From Candidatus Campbelliibacteriota bacterium (lineage in GTDB: Bacteria; Patescibacteriota; Minisyncoccia; Phycocordibacterales; CSBR16-193), in contig SKVL01000040.1 of assembly GCA_007129455.1 (NCBI GenBank), positions 1-28,872 on the forward strand: a stretch of DNA of 28,872 nucleotides, given 5' to 3'. The notes under the pieces are model-generated. The model had not been told where the DNA came from, made no database searches, and saw only the letters and a program-made list of their open reading frames with translations. Made by a program: the position numbers and the translations under genes. Below, piece after piece: positions 13,615-22,537 of this stretch (its first letter is position 1; the number at the start of each line of letters is the position of its first letter).

Positions 13615-15030
13615 CAAGCTCTTGTCAGTCATAAAAGCAAAAAGCCTTTCGGGAAAACCGAATCCGAAAGTCGGTGGCATACCGTGTTCAAGCATCTCCA
13701 CATACTCCCAATCTGGCATCATTGCTTCTTGGTCGCCCGCCTCAATGAGCTTCTTCTGTTCCCTGAACCTTTCAGCTTGATCGATGGGGTCATTCAACTC
13801 CGAATGAGCTCGACCTATTTCACTCCCCGCGATTATGATCTGGAATGTATTTGTCAGCCTATTATCCTTATCGTCCAACCTGGAAAGTGGCGCCACAATA
13901 CAAGGGTGGTTTATTAAAAACGCAGGCCCGGCTATTTTTTTTCTGCAGAATTTCCAAAGTGAATCAGTCAGTCTCTCGCGAGTCTTTCCGTCAAAGGAGA
14001 CCTTCAACTCTTTCAGTTTCTTTCTCAACTCATCCTCGGTGGCTTCCAGTACGTTGATACCCGTCATCTTCTCAACCGTGTCGACGTAATCAAGCTCTTC
14101 CCACTCTCCAGCCAAATCAAAATCATGCCCGCGAGTCTTGAAAACGGTCTTTCCGAAAACCTTATCGGCAACCTCGCAATATAGCTCTTTTACCAATTTC
14201 TTCCCATCTTCAAAATCAAGATAGGAGGCATAGAACTCTATATTCGTAAACTCCTGCAGGTGTTCCGAACTGGATCCCTCGTTACGATAGACTCGGCCTA
14301 TTTCATAGGTTCGATTAAATCCGGCCGCCATCAACCTTTTCTGCCATAGCTCTCCAACCGATATCCTGAGATAAAGATCCATACCCGAGTCATGGTGATG
14401 TGTTTTAAAGGGACGAGCCTCAGCTCCTCCCGTCGTCACCTCCAAAGAAGGAGTCTGTACCCCCACAAAACCCCTCTTCTCCAGAAAGCGACGAGCGGTC
14501 TCCCAAAACAAAGCTTTTTTCTCGAACAAATCCTTCAACTCAGGGTTCATTATTATGTCCAAATATCTTCTTCTGTAACGCTCCTCCACGTCTTGGAGGC
14601 CATGCCATTTCTCAGGCAAGGGACGCAGGCTTTTGGAAAGCATCAGCCATTCGTGCGCTTTAACAGATGGAGTTCCTCTTTTTGTTTTGAACAACTCCCC
14701 TTTAAACTCGAGAATGTCTCCCACGTCAACGGTGTCTTGGAAAAGCCTGAAGCGATCTCCACCTAAAATATTACTCTCAATAACCACCTGAAATCCGGCA
14801 GTCCCGTCATGAAGAGTGGCGAACATTATCTTGCCTTGAGCCCTAAAAGACAGCAGACGTCCGGCGACAGTCGGTTTAAATTCTTTTTTTTGAAGCTTAT
14901 CAAAATCACGAGAAAGATCTTCAAGAGAAGTGTCACGCTTTGAAGAAGCGGGGTAAGGATGCATCCCTTTCTTTCTCAAAATGTCCCTTTTTTTGAGACG
15001 AGCTTCCCTGATTTCCTCAATGGAGGCCAT
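13576..15030 (-). CDS. lysS: Lysyl-tRNA synthetase, class II
   Basis: The enzyme charges tRNA-Lys. The 484-aa product has an N-terminal OB-fold anticodon domain (about 53-135, with VAGRLLSFRAQGKIMFATL), class II motif 1 around residue 190, motif 2 with EIGRVYRNEGSSSEHLQEF (about 243-261), and motif 3 near the end (GFGFPERLFAF from about 456). Motif 3 has GFGFPERL where bacterial LysS usually has GxGIDRL; the catalytic arginine is kept. The start ATG overlaps the greA stop as TAATG, so translation is coupled. The final 3' part is tandemly duplicated downstream without changing the protein. Confidence 0.95.
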   Translation of the reverse strand: MASIEEIREARLKKRDILRKKGMHPYPASSKRDTSLEDLSRDFDKLQKKEFKPTVAGRLLSFRAQGKIMFATLHDGTAGFQVVIESNILGGDRFRLFQDTVDVGDILEFKGELFKTKRGTPSVKAHEWLMLSKSLRPLPEKWHGLQDVEERYRRRYLDIIMNPELKDLFEKKALFWETARRFLEKRGFVGVQTPSLEVTTGGAEARPFKTHHHDSGMDLYLRISVGELWQKRLMAAGFNRTYEIGRVYRNEGSSSEHLQEFTNIEFYASYLDFEDGKKLVKELYCEVADKVFGKTVFKTRGHDFDLAGEWEELDYVDTVEKMTGINVLEATEDELRKKLKELKVSFDGKTRERLTDSLWKFCRKKIAGPAFLINHPCIVAPLSRLDDKDNRLTNTFQIIIAGSEIGRAHSELNDPIDQAERFREQKKLIEAGDQEAMMPDWEYVEMLEHGMPPTFGFGFPERLFAFMTDKSLREVTLFPLMKNK

Positions 15031-15503
15031 TAGTCTATGTTTAATATAGTGTATTCCATTTCACCGCGGGGTGTTTTAACAACCACGCTGTCACCTTTTT
15101 CTTTTCCCATGAGTCCGCCCCCCAAAGGCGAGTTAAAAGATATCTTTCCCAAATCGGTATCTATCTCTTCGGAACCAACTACTCTAAATTTCCTTTTTTC
15201 TTTCGATTCTTTCTGCTGAACAGTGACTTCGGACCCCACTATCACCACATCGGAACGTTTATCCAATATAATCTCGGCGTTTTGAAGCATGGTCTCCAGC
15301 TTGGATATTCTATCTTCTATCTGCGCCTGAACATCCCTGGCCTCATGATATTCGGCATTTTCCGAAAGATCCCCCAAAGATTTGGCGTACTCAAGCTGAC
15401 TGGCGACATCCTTCCTTTTCTCCGTCTTCAAATACTGAAGCTCTTTCTCGAACTCATTATACTTGTCTTTCGTAAGATGTTCTTTTTGTTTTGGATTGTC
15501 CAT
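15030..15503 (-). CDS. greA: Transcript cleavage factor GreA
   Basis: GreA rescues backtracked RNA polymerase by stimulating RNA cleavage. The 157-aa product has the N-terminal antiparallel coiled coil with the acidic tip region (SLGDLSENAEYHEARDVQAQ, about 44-63) and the C-terminal FKBP-like domain (VVIVGSEVTVQ, ISFNSPLGGGLMGKEKGDSV, TPRGEMEYTIL). The length is normal. It shares one nucleotide with lysS (TAATG). A good promoter lies about 60 nt upstream. The greA-lysS pairing occurs in many bacteria. Confidence 0.96.
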   Translation of the reverse strand: MDNPKQKEHLTKDKYNEFEKELQYLKTEKRKDVASQLEYAKSLGDLSENAEYHEARDVQAQIEDRISKLETMLQNAEIILDKRSDVVIVGSEVTVQQKESKEKRKFRVVGSEEIDTDLGKISFNSPLGGGLMGKEKGDSVVVKTPRGEMEYTILNID

Positions 15504-15570
15504 ATGGATTTATATAATATTTATTAAAAACCACTTTCTCATTTATTTCATCATCGCCTCTCAAAAAGCA

Positions 15571-15599
15571 ATTATAGACAAGGGAGACATAAAAATCAA
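15571..15599 (-). promoter_or_regulatory. greA-lysS promoter
   Basis: On the minus strand TTGATT (15599-15594), a 17-bp spacer and a perfect TATAAT (15576-15571) form the best promoter match in the window. The start site near 15564 gives a leader of about 60 nt. It lies just beyond the mrdA stop, so greA-lysS is at least partly independent of the mre operon. Confidence 0.75.
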
Positions 15600-15613
15600 T
15601 CAAAAATTACATT

Positions 15614-17311
15614 TTAATTAAAATTTTCATCAAGTTGGTCTTCCTTGGGTCCCAAATACTGCGGAGTGTTCTTGGCCATCCAATCTAATACCTGTCTCAT
15701 TACGTAAACGCCTCCTCTTAAGGTTCCACTCGGCCCTTCATCCATAACGATTGTGAAAGCATACCTTGGTTCTTCATAAGGAAAGAATCCAATTATCCAC
15801 GAGTTCATCGATTTGTTATCGACTCCAGTCTGAGCGGTCCCCGTTTTGGCAGCGACATTGACCGAGGGTGTACTCAACCCCGCCGCGGTTCCTCCCGTGA
15901 CGGCTAAACGCATTCCTTTTTGAATTTCAGTCAAGCTTTCTTCATCGATATCGATCTTCTCTTTTTGAATCTGCTCATCCATAAGTACTTTGGGACGAAG
16001 CAAAAACCCGCCATTGACCAAAGATGCCGTTGCCCTGACCATCTGAAGCGGGGTGGTTTGAAAGCCGAATTGACCGATGGAGGTATGGTAGGTGTCCCCC
16101 ACTCGCCAAATCCCGTCTTCAAATGCCCCTTGTTTCCAAAGAGGTGTGGGAATATTGCCTTCACTTTCGGGGAAACCGCTTCCGGTTGAAGCACCGAAAC
16201 CGAAAAGTTCCATATACTTCTCTATGCGAGCTATTCCCAAGCCTTCCAAATCCCTATATCCTCCACCTATTTTATAAAAATATATGTTGGAAGAAACGGC
16301 TATCGCCTCGTGAAGATTGACACTGCCGTGAGTTTGCCAGTCCCTGAATATTGTGGGACGGGTGGGGTTATACGGATTGGGGATTGAAATCATAGCCGGA
16401 CTGTCCAATCTGTCCGAAGGGTTAATCAGCTTTTCTTCCAAAGCGGCGGCGGCCATAAAAGGCTTGACAACGGAACCTGGTGAAAAAACTCCCGTAGCAA
16501 AACGGTTAAGAAAAGGTCTCCCTTCATCATTAACAAACTCCCGTATGGCATCCGCATCATCACCTGCTGACAAGACCGATGAATCAAACTCTGGGAAACT
16601 GACAGCGGCTAGAAGTTCACCTGTTTCAACGTCCATTATTAATCCTGCCCCCCCCTTAAAACCGGAAGCTTCTGCCGTTTCTTCCATAAAAAGATAGAGT
16701 GCCCCTTGAAGATCTGAGTCAATGGTCAGTTTTACATTCTCCCCAAATTTAGGAGCTTGAATCAAGTTTTCCGAATAGATACGCCCTTGAGCGTCACGCT
16801 CCACGAACTTCAGGCCGTTCTTTCCGTTCAAGATATCATTAAACTGTTTTTCGGCACCGTCGATACCTTCGTGGTCCTCTCTGTAATAAATACCCGAACT
16901 GTCTTTCATCGGCGGTTTGGAGTAACCGACAACATGTGCCGTCCCCTTCATCTCCGCATAAACTCGGTGCAATCCCTTCTCTTCGTTTATTTCATTCCAA
17001 GCAAGTTCTTTACCGTCTCTTGAGTATATGAATCCTCTCTCCGCCAAAATAGGGATATATTGAAATCTGTTGTTTTCACTTAAAATTCCGTACTGACTGC
17101 CATCGACCACCTGAAGAATCCACATCTTGGACAGGAACACTAACGCAACCAATAAAAAGAAAACACTTAAACCGTAAAAAGCTCGAGAAGATATGGGGTG
17201 CTCCATTCTTCCCTCCAACTGACTCATGTTCAAGTTGGAGGGGTTTACTGAGTCCATAAAAACCTCATCTGGATTTATCTCACGAAAATACTTGGCTCTG
17301 CCCCTAAACAT
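15614..17311 (-). CDS. mrdA: Elongation-type penicillin-binding protein 2 (MrdA)
   Basis: This D,D-transpeptidase of the elongasome works with MreBCD on the lateral wall. The 565-aa product has a cytoplasmic tail of about 45 residues, longer than usual, a membrane helix (about 45-68), a pedestal domain (ERGFIYSRDGKELAWN, HEGIDGAEKQF), and a transpeptidase domain with SVVK (S280-K283), SSN (S340-N342) and KTG (K489-G491). Its place directly after mreD identifies it as PBP2 rather than FtsI. No rodA gene follows. The C-terminal stop lies close to the greA promoter. Confidence 0.93.
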   Translation of the reverse strand: MFRGRAKYFREINPDEVFMDSVNPSNLNMSQLEGRMEHPISSRAFYGLSVFFLLVALVFLSKMWILQVVDGSQYGILSENNRFQYIPILAERGFIYSRDGKELAWNEINEEKGLHRVYAEMKGTAHVVGYSKPPMKDSSGIYYREDHEGIDGAEKQFNDILNGKNGLKFVERDAQGRIYSENLIQAPKFGENVKLTIDSDLQGALYLFMEETAEASGFKGGAGLIMDVETGELLAAVSFPEFDSSVLSAGDDADAIREFVNDEGRPFLNRFATGVFSPGSVVKPFMAAAALEEKLINPSDRLDSPAMISIPNPYNPTRPTIFRDWQTHGSVNLHEAIAVSSNIYFYKIGGGYRDLEGLGIARIEKYMELFGFGASTGSGFPESEGNIPTPLWKQGAFEDGIWRVGDTYHTSIGQFGFQTTPLQMVRATASLVNGGFLLRPKVLMDEQIQKEKIDIDEESLTEIQKGMRLAVTGGTAAGLSTPSVNVAAKTGTAQTGVDNKSMNSWIIGFFPYEEPRYAFTIVMDEGPSGTLRGGVYVMRQVLDWMAKNTPQYLGPKEDQLDENFN

Positions 17312-17337
17312 TAGAGCCAGTATATCATAAAAAAGCT

Positions 17338-17622
17338 CTATCTATACAGTCTTTTACCCAAGACTCTTGAGGCCACAAGTAAAATAACGGAGCTGGTAGT
17401 GAAAAACAGAGGAAAGCTTAAAACCGCCGGGGAACCGTATAATGAATCTATAAAAAAAGCCAAGATGATAACTTCGTAATAAGGATTAAAATAAAAGATT
17501 AAAAAAACTATAATGGCCGAATACACCCACCAAGGAGCCAAAAGTACGAGCATAAATAAAAGGAAATTGACCGATATTCTGCCCGCAATAAAAGAAAAGT
17601 TTTTTTTGTCGTCACTCATCAT
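17338..17622 (-). CDS. mreD: MreD-like membrane protein, very short
   Basis: This is a 94-aa hydrophobic protein with about three membrane helices (about 12-32, 34-55, 62-86). MreD proteins usually have about 160 residues and five or six helices, so this is roughly half size. Identification rests on position: it overlaps mreC by 4 nt (ATGA) and precedes mrdA by 26 nt. The conserved-looking segment DSLYGSPAVLSFPLFF resembles the D-x-x-x-G-x-x-G-xx-sf region of MreD. It probably represents a reduced MreD in the elongasome. Confidence 0.72.
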   Translation of the reverse strand: MMSDDKKNFSFIAGRISVNFLLFMLVLLAPWWVYSAIIVFLIFYFNPYYEVIILAFFIDSLYGSPAVLSFPLFFTTSSVILLVASRVLGKRLYR

Positions 17623-18440
17623 ATTCCGGTTTCGCCGGCAGGTAAGACAAAAACTTCCCTGATTGAAAAAATATCAACGGGTACTCCGGCATAAACAAAT
17701 TTTAGTGCCCCTGTCTCAGGCAAAACCACATCAACAACCTCTCCCAACAAAGACAGTCGGTCATCAATCCTTAAAAGATAGTCTCCTTCGGTAACATTTG
17801 TCCTTCTGGGAACTTCCAAGAGAAACTTTCCACCTCCTCTACCTTTGGCTGTTAAGAGTTCTTCTTGATCATCTATAAAAACATCCACCTCTCGGCCAGC
17901 CGAGGAATACAATAAAACTCGCGCGGTCTTTCCGTAAACCTGCTCTATCTCCCCTAATAGAACCGACTCCCCGAAGAACACCCTGTCACCCACGGAGAAT
18001 CCTCTTTCCCTGCCACCATCAATTATCAAAATATCATAAGGAGCCCTTGGGGGTCTCAAGAGGACCCTACTTAAAAGTGCATCTTCCGAGGGTCTCATGC
18101 CCAAAGCCTCCCTGAGCTCTCTGTTCTCAATGATCAAGACATCTTTATCAAAAGAGTAAGGTTGCATTCTTCCAATTTTTTTCTTTAAATCTTCGTTTTC
18201 TTTAATTAGATCTCGTTTGGCAATAAAAAAAGAAAGCGGAGAGGAAACGCTTTCCTGAATTTCCCCAAACATCCGCCAAACCGGACCCGCAACCAAATGT
18301 GACGATTCTGAAAATATTTGTGGTTTAATATAAAAAAAAGAAACCAGCAAAATAAACGCCGTCAAACCCATCAAGAAAAACTGTCTTTCCTTACTTTTTC
18401 CTCTTTTGCTTTTATGTTGCCGGAGGTAATTCATTTTCAT
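17619..18440 (-). CDS. mreC: Rod shape-determining protein MreC
   Basis: MreC links the MreB filament to PBP2 from the periplasmic or outer side. The 273-aa product has a basic N-terminus, one membrane helix (about 23-43), a coiled coil (LIKENEDLKKKIGRMQ and following, about 78-112), and the two-lobed beta domain (LRPPRAPYDILIIDGGRERG, GDRVFFGESVLLGEIEQV, GGKFLLEVPRRTNVTEGDYL). It overlaps mreB by 29 nt; an ATG two codons later is also possible. It ends with TGA inside the mreD start (ATGA). Confidence 0.95.
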   Translation of the reverse strand: MKMNYLRQHKSKRGKSKERQFFLMGLTAFILLVSFFYIKPQIFSESSHLVAGPVWRMFGEIQESVSSPLSFFIAKRDLIKENEDLKKKIGRMQPYSFDKDVLIIENRELREALGMRPSEDALLSRVLLRPPRAPYDILIIDGGRERGFSVGDRVFFGESVLLGEIEQVYGKTARVLLYSSAGREVDVFIDDQEELLTAKGRGGGKFLLEVPRRTNVTEGDYLLRIDDRLSLLGEVVDVVLPETGALKFVYAGVPVDIFSIREVFVLPAGETGI

Positions 18441-19470
18441 TCTCTATTAGAACCTCCTTGTATTTTTCCATATCCTCCAAGATAATACCCGTTCCCCGAA
18501 CAACCGATGTGAGAGGGTCGTTCGCAACATGTATGGGTATTTGAGTGTGCTCATGCAAGACATCAGGTAAACCTTTTATCAATGCCCCTCCTCCGGAGAG
18601 GTAGAGACCCTTGTTCATAACATCAGCCAAAACTTCCGGCGGAGTGATCTCCAGGACCTCTTTGACCGACTCCACTATGGTGTCGATCGATGAAGAGACC
18701 GCTTCACGGATATCGGCATCAGTCACCACAACCTCTCGAGGAAGCCCGCTGACCAGATCCCTTCCTTTTATTGAGGCCTCCAAAGGTTTTTCCGCAATCA
18801 CCAATGAACCGATGGCAATCTTCAAACTTTCGGCGGTTTTCTCCCCGATCAAAACCTTAAACTCGCTTCTTATGTAAGAGATTATATCTTGATTCAGATG
18901 ATCACCGGCAATACGTAAGTTCTTGGACTGAACCACCCCACCCAATGAAATAACCGCGATGTCGGAGGTCCCGCCACCAATATCAACCACCATCGAGCCA
19001 ACAGGGTCTCTCACCGGCAACTTTATACCTATGGCGGCAGCCATCGGCTCTTCAACTATATGAACTTCTCTGGCACCGGCGCTTTTAGCCGCATCCCTGA
19101 CCGCCCTGATCTCCACATTAGTAATACCGGAAGGTACCCCCACCACAACCCTGGGACCGAACAATGTCTGTTTTCCTCCCTGAGCTTTGTTCAAAAGATA
19201 GGACATCATCTCTTCGGTTACCTCAAAATCGGAAACCACACCATCAACCAAAGGACGAATGGCGATGATATGACTCGGAGTGCGCCCTATCATTTGCTTG
19301 GCTTTCGATCCGACCGCTACTACTTGGCCAGTCTTCTGGTTGACCGCAACCACCGAAGGTTCATTTATGACTATCCCCCTTCCAGCAACATAGACCAAGG
19401 TGGTAGCGGTACCCAGATCAATACCCATGTCATATGAAAACCATTTATGAATTCTTCCCAGCATTTCCAT
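18412..19470 (-). CDS. mreB: Rod shape-determining protein MreB
   Basis: MreB is the actin-like ATPase whose filaments guide lateral wall synthesis. The 352-aa product shows the phosphate-1 motif DMGIDLGTATTLVYV, NEPSVVAV, the AIGRMP-equivalent MIGRTPSHI, phosphate-2 VVDIGGGTSDIAVISLGG, VEEPMAAAIG, and the adenosine motif LYLSGGGALIKGL. It has an amphipathic-looking N-terminal segment (MLGRIHKWFSYD) that could bind the membrane. The start overlaps the proS end by 26 nt and its end overlaps mreC, so the genes are tightly coupled. Length and motifs are canonical. Confidence 0.97.
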   Translation of the reverse strand: MEMLGRIHKWFSYDMGIDLGTATTLVYVAGRGIVINEPSVVAVNQKTGQVVAVGSKAKQMIGRTPSHIIAIRPLVDGVVSDFEVTEEMMSYLLNKAQGGKQTLFGPRVVVGVPSGITNVEIRAVRDAAKSAGAREVHIVEEPMAAAIGIKLPVRDPVGSMVVDIGGGTSDIAVISLGGVVQSKNLRIAGDHLNQDIISYIRSEFKVLIGEKTAESLKIAIGSLVIAEKPLEASIKGRDLVSGLPREVVVTDADIREAVSSSIDTIVESVKEVLEITPPEVLADVMNKGLYLSGGGALIKGLPDVLHEHTQIPIHVANDPLTSVVRGTGIILEDMEKYKEVLIENENELPPAT

Positions 19471-20731
19471 TATTTTTTAAGATCTTTAAGACTGTATTTA
19501 TGATGTCGGCTTCATTTATAAAGGAAGTCTTGCCAGTTAAACGCTCCTTTAACTCAACCTCTCCTCCGGAAAGACCGCGATCACTTATAATAATCTGATA
19601 AGGAATACCTATCAAATCGGCATCGGCGAACTTCTCGCCGGCACTTCTGTCTCTATCATCCCAAAGAACCTCTATGCCTCTCTCGGAAAGTGAAGTATAC
19701 AACTCTGAAGCGAAACGACCCGCCTCATTACTCTTTCCTATTTCTAGGATATGAAAAGCAAACGGCGATACCGAAGAAGGCCAACAGATTCCCTTATCAT
19801 CGGAAAACTTCTCAACCAATACACCCACCAGTCGAGTTACTCCGATACCGTATGAACCAATCCAAACTGGCACCTTTTTTCCTTGCTTATCTTTGAAAGC
19901 GAGGCCCAGCTCAGAAGCTTTTTGTTGACCGAAATTAAAGATATTGCCTACCTCGGCCGTGTTGGTTTTGGTCAACTCTTTACGAGTAACACCCAAACTT
20001 TCCAATATTTCGTCATTTAAAACTTCTTCATTTATGGCGACTCTTTTTTCTTTATTTAAATAAACAACATCCTCTCCGGTGTTACAGATTGTCTGAAACT
20101 CATGACTGAATTTGGTAAACGCTCCACCGGCCGCAAAAGTGACAAAAGTATCTTCACCTATTCCCAATCTCTTATAGACTTTCATGTACGCCGGTTTAAC
20201 GGACTCATAATAAGCAAGGTGAGAATCTTCGTCAGCACAGAAAGAGTACATATCTTTCATCACAAATTCTCTTCCCCTCATCACCCCGCTTTTGGCGCGC
20301 ACCTCGTTGCGAAACTTGGTTTGAAACTGATAAACGGAAACTGGCATATCCTTATAACTGGAAATATAGTTTTTCATCATCTCCCCGATAGGTTCTTCGT
20401 GGCTCCATCCAAACCCTACCGCCGCACCAGAGCGCAGTTCAGATTTAAACCAAACATCAACAACTGATTCATCCCAGCGACCGGTTTTCTCCCAAAGCTC
20501 TTTTCTTTGAAGAGATGTCATAATAAGCTCCTGGCCATCAATGGCATCCATCTCTTCCCTGACAATCTGCTTTATCTTTTCAACCACCTTCAGTCCTAGA
20601 GGCAGATATGAATAGGCCCCTGCCATCTCTTTAGCTATGTATCCGGCTCTGATCAAGAGCATCGCATTTTTAGCTACCTCATCGGCCGGCACCTCTTTGC
20701 GTGTTTTGGTAAAAAGCTTTGATTGGCGCAT
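19445..20731 (-). CDS. proS: Prolyl-tRNA synthetase, short form
   Basis: The enzyme charges tRNA-Pro. From ATG 20731 (MRQSKLFTKTRKEVP, the usual beginning; an upstream start at 20758 would add nine hydrophobic residues) the product has 428 aa, against about 570 in typical bacterial ProRS. Motif 1 lies in AKEMAGAYSYLPLGLKVVEK, motif 2 in QFQTKFRNEVRAKSGVMRGREF, and motif 3 in VWIGSYGIGVTRLVGVLVEK. The INS domain that edits Ala-tRNA-Pro is reduced to about 50 residues between motifs 2 and 3. The anticodon domain is present (VLWDDRDRSAGEKFADADLIG). It lies between rseP and mreB. Confidence 0.95.
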   Translation of the reverse strand: MRQSKLFTKTRKEVPADEVAKNAMLLIRAGYIAKEMAGAYSYLPLGLKVVEKIKQIVREEMDAIDGQELIMTSLQRKELWEKTGRWDESVVDVWFKSELRSGAAVGFGWSHEEPIGEMMKNYISSYKDMPVSVYQFQTKFRNEVRAKSGVMRGREFVMKDMYSFCADEDSHLAYYESVKPAYMKVYKRLGIGEDTFVTFAAGGAFTKFSHEFQTICNTGEDVVYLNKEKRVAINEEVLNDEILESLGVTRKELTKTNTAEVGNIFNFGQQKASELGLAFKDKQGKKVPVWIGSYGIGVTRLVGVLVEKFSDDKGICWPSSVSPFAFHILEIGKSNEAGRFASELYTSLSERGIEVLWDDRDRSAGEKFADADLIGIPYQIIISDRGLSGGEVELKERLTGKTSFINEADIINTVLKILKNNGNAGKNS

Positions 20732-20790
20732 GAATATAAGTATATTACACAAAATCAAGACACAGGTCTAATCTTTCAATATCATAAAGA

Positions 20791-21894
20791 TTAACCGAAC
20801 AGTTTACTAATATCACTAGCCGTTACAGCTATCATTAAGATTATCAAAAGGACGAACCCGATGCCGTTAAGAGCATTTGCTATCTGCGGATTAATCGTTC
20901 TTCTGGTGACGGATTCAATGGCCACAAAAAGCAACCGGCCTCCGTCAAGGGCTGGAAACGGGAAAAGGTTGATGATGGTCAAGTGCAAAGATATGATTGC
21001 GGTAAAGTAGAGCAAAAAAGCAAAACCGACCGCCCAGGCATCCCCAACCAAACCGACTATCCCGACCGGTCCCGCAACCTCGGAAAAATCAGCTTGACCG
21101 GTAATCGCGTTTTTTATAAAACTGACGAGCTCCACCGCAATAATCCCCGTGAGTTTTACCGTATGCTTAGTTCCTTCAATTAAAGCCAAGTGTGGCGGGA
21201 AAGAAACGATCCCCACCGTATTTATACCGAGACCGACCGCGGCTACATCCCTGTCGATTACACCTTCCATTGGAACAACAACGACTTCCCTCTCCTCGCC
21301 GTGACGTATGTAAGAGATTGTGACTTCTTCTTCGGCTCTCCCCGCTAAAAATTGCGAAAGGTCTTCCGTCCCCTCTATCGCCCTCTCTTCTCCTTCAATG
21401 GAACGAGCGGTCAAAAGAACATCACCTATTTCAAAGCCCGCCGACAGGGCCGGGGAGTCTTCCATTATATAAACAACTGTCGCCTTGGGGTCCTTAATAT
21501 ACTCAGCATCATAAACTCCGCTCGAGACGGGCATACCCATTGTAAAGGCCAAAGTAATGAAAATTAAGGCCAAGAGGGCGTTAAAAAATACCCCGGCCGT
21601 TAACACTATCGCTTGTACTGCTCTATTCTTATTAACAAAACTCCTTTCTCTCTCCGGGCCCTCGATTGACTCTTCATCCGGGTCCTCTCCAAATATTTTT
21701 ACAAAACCCCCGAAAGGAATTGCGTTCAGGGTAAATCTGGTCTCACCCCACCAAAAAAGAGTTGTCAGTCTCGGAGGAAAACCGATTCCGAACTCGTCCA
21801 CCCTTATTTTGAAAAATTTGGCCGCCAAAAAATGCCCCAGCTCGTGAACCAATATTAACAGCACGAGAACCGCTATAAAGATAATGATAGTCAT
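20791..21894 (-). CDS. rseP: Site-2 zinc metalloprotease RseP (M50)
   Basis: This intramembrane protease cleaves membrane-bound substrates such as anti-sigma factors or remnant signal peptides. The 367-aa product has the zinc motif HELGH (H17-H21) in the first membrane helix, a further helix (about 93-120), a single PDZ domain (about 130-205), and the C-terminal NLFPFPALDGGRLL segment (from N309, D317 as third zinc ligand), followed by a last helix. Typical proteobacterial RseP has two PDZ domains; one is usual in short forms. It starts 18 nt after the frr stop and precedes proS. Confidence 0.95.
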   Translation of the reverse strand: MTIIIFIAVLVLLILVHELGHFLAAKFFKIRVDEFGIGFPPRLTTLFWWGETRFTLNAIPFGGFVKIFGEDPDEESIEGPERERSFVNKNRAVQAIVLTAGVFFNALLALIFITLAFTMGMPVSSGVYDAEYIKDPKATVVYIMEDSPALSAGFEIGDVLLTARSIEGEERAIEGTEDLSQFLAGRAEEEVTISYIRHGEEREVVVVPMEGVIDRDVAAVGLGINTVGIVSFPPHLALIEGTKHTVKLTGIIAVELVSFIKNAITGQADFSEVAGPVGIVGLVGDAWAVGFAFLLYFTAIISLHLTIINLFPFPALDGGRLLFVAIESVTRRTINPQIANALNGIGFVLLIILMIAVTASDISKLFG

Positions 21895-21912
21895 AATGTC
21901 GAAACTTTGAAG

Positions 21913-22467
21913 TTAGTTGTTTTTTACTTCCTCTTCTTTTTTATCCGCTTTCTCTTCGATATCCTTAGTAAATTTTTCGAGATTTTTTTGTAACTCTTCC
22001 TTGAAACGGAATTTCTCATCTTCCGTTATTTCACTTGACTGTTGCTTCTTTTGAATGTCATCCCAAACCCTTTCCCTCTCATTTCGGAGAGACACCTTCG
22101 CTTGCTCCTCTTTCTGGCGAACAATCTTGACCAAAGACTCTCGTCTTTCAGAGGTTAATTCCGGAAAAATAACCCGGATACTGGAATCTCCGACATTCAC
22201 AGAAAGACCGAGGTCGCTGTTATGTAATGCCTTTTCGACGTTCTTTATGGCGGAAGAGTCCCATGGAATAACCGCCAGAGTGCGAGGATCATCCACAGTC
22301 ACGGTTGCGAGTTGGTTGATTGGCATCCGAGAACCATAAACTTCAACAAAGATTCCGTCAAGTATAACTGGAGTCGCTCTACCCGTCCTTATACCAGAGA
22401 GCTCCTTGTCGAACCATTCCTTTATCTCCTCTCCTCTTTTTTTAAACACGGCAAAATCGTAATTCAT
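21913..22467 (-). CDS. frr: Ribosome recycling factor
   Basis: RRF, with EF-G, splits post-termination ribosomes. From ATG 22467 (MNYDFAVFKKRGEE) the product has 184 aa. Key blocks are WFDKELSGIRTGRATPVILD, VEVYGSRMPINQLATVTVDD, RTLAVIPWD, IRVIFPELTSERRESLVKIV and the C-terminal KDIEEKADKKEEE. An upstream in-frame start at 22500 would precede the promoter -10 box, so it is unlikely. The -10 box ends 8 nt before the ATG, implying a leaderless mRNA. It is the first gene of the frr-rseP-proS-mreBCD-mrdA run. Confidence 0.96.
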   Translation of the reverse strand: MNYDFAVFKKRGEEIKEWFDKELSGIRTGRATPVILDGIFVEVYGSRMPINQLATVTVDDPRTLAVIPWDSSAIKNVEKALHNSDLGLSVNVGDSSIRVIFPELTSERRESLVKIVRQKEEQAKVSLRNERERVWDDIQKKQQSSEITEDEKFRFKEELQKNLEKFTKDIEEKADKKEEEVKNN

Positions 22468-22475
22468 ATAAAAAG

Positions 22476-22504
22476 ATTTTATCAAAAAAAACGTCGACAC
22501 ACAA
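22476..22504 (-). promoter_or_regulatory. frr promoter, leaderless
   Basis: On the minus strand TTGTGT (22504-22499), a 17-bp spacer and TAAAAT (22481-22476) precede the frr ATG at 22467 by only 8 nt. The expected start site is within a few bases of the start codon. Confidence 0.55.
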
Positions 22505-22537
22505 AGGTCAGCTCGAAATATCTACCTTTTTAGAATT

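Noticed and set aside
14392..14766. Plus-strand frame of 124 codons inside lysS
   Set aside because: It is antisense to the conserved lysS core, has low-complexity basic composition and no start signal.
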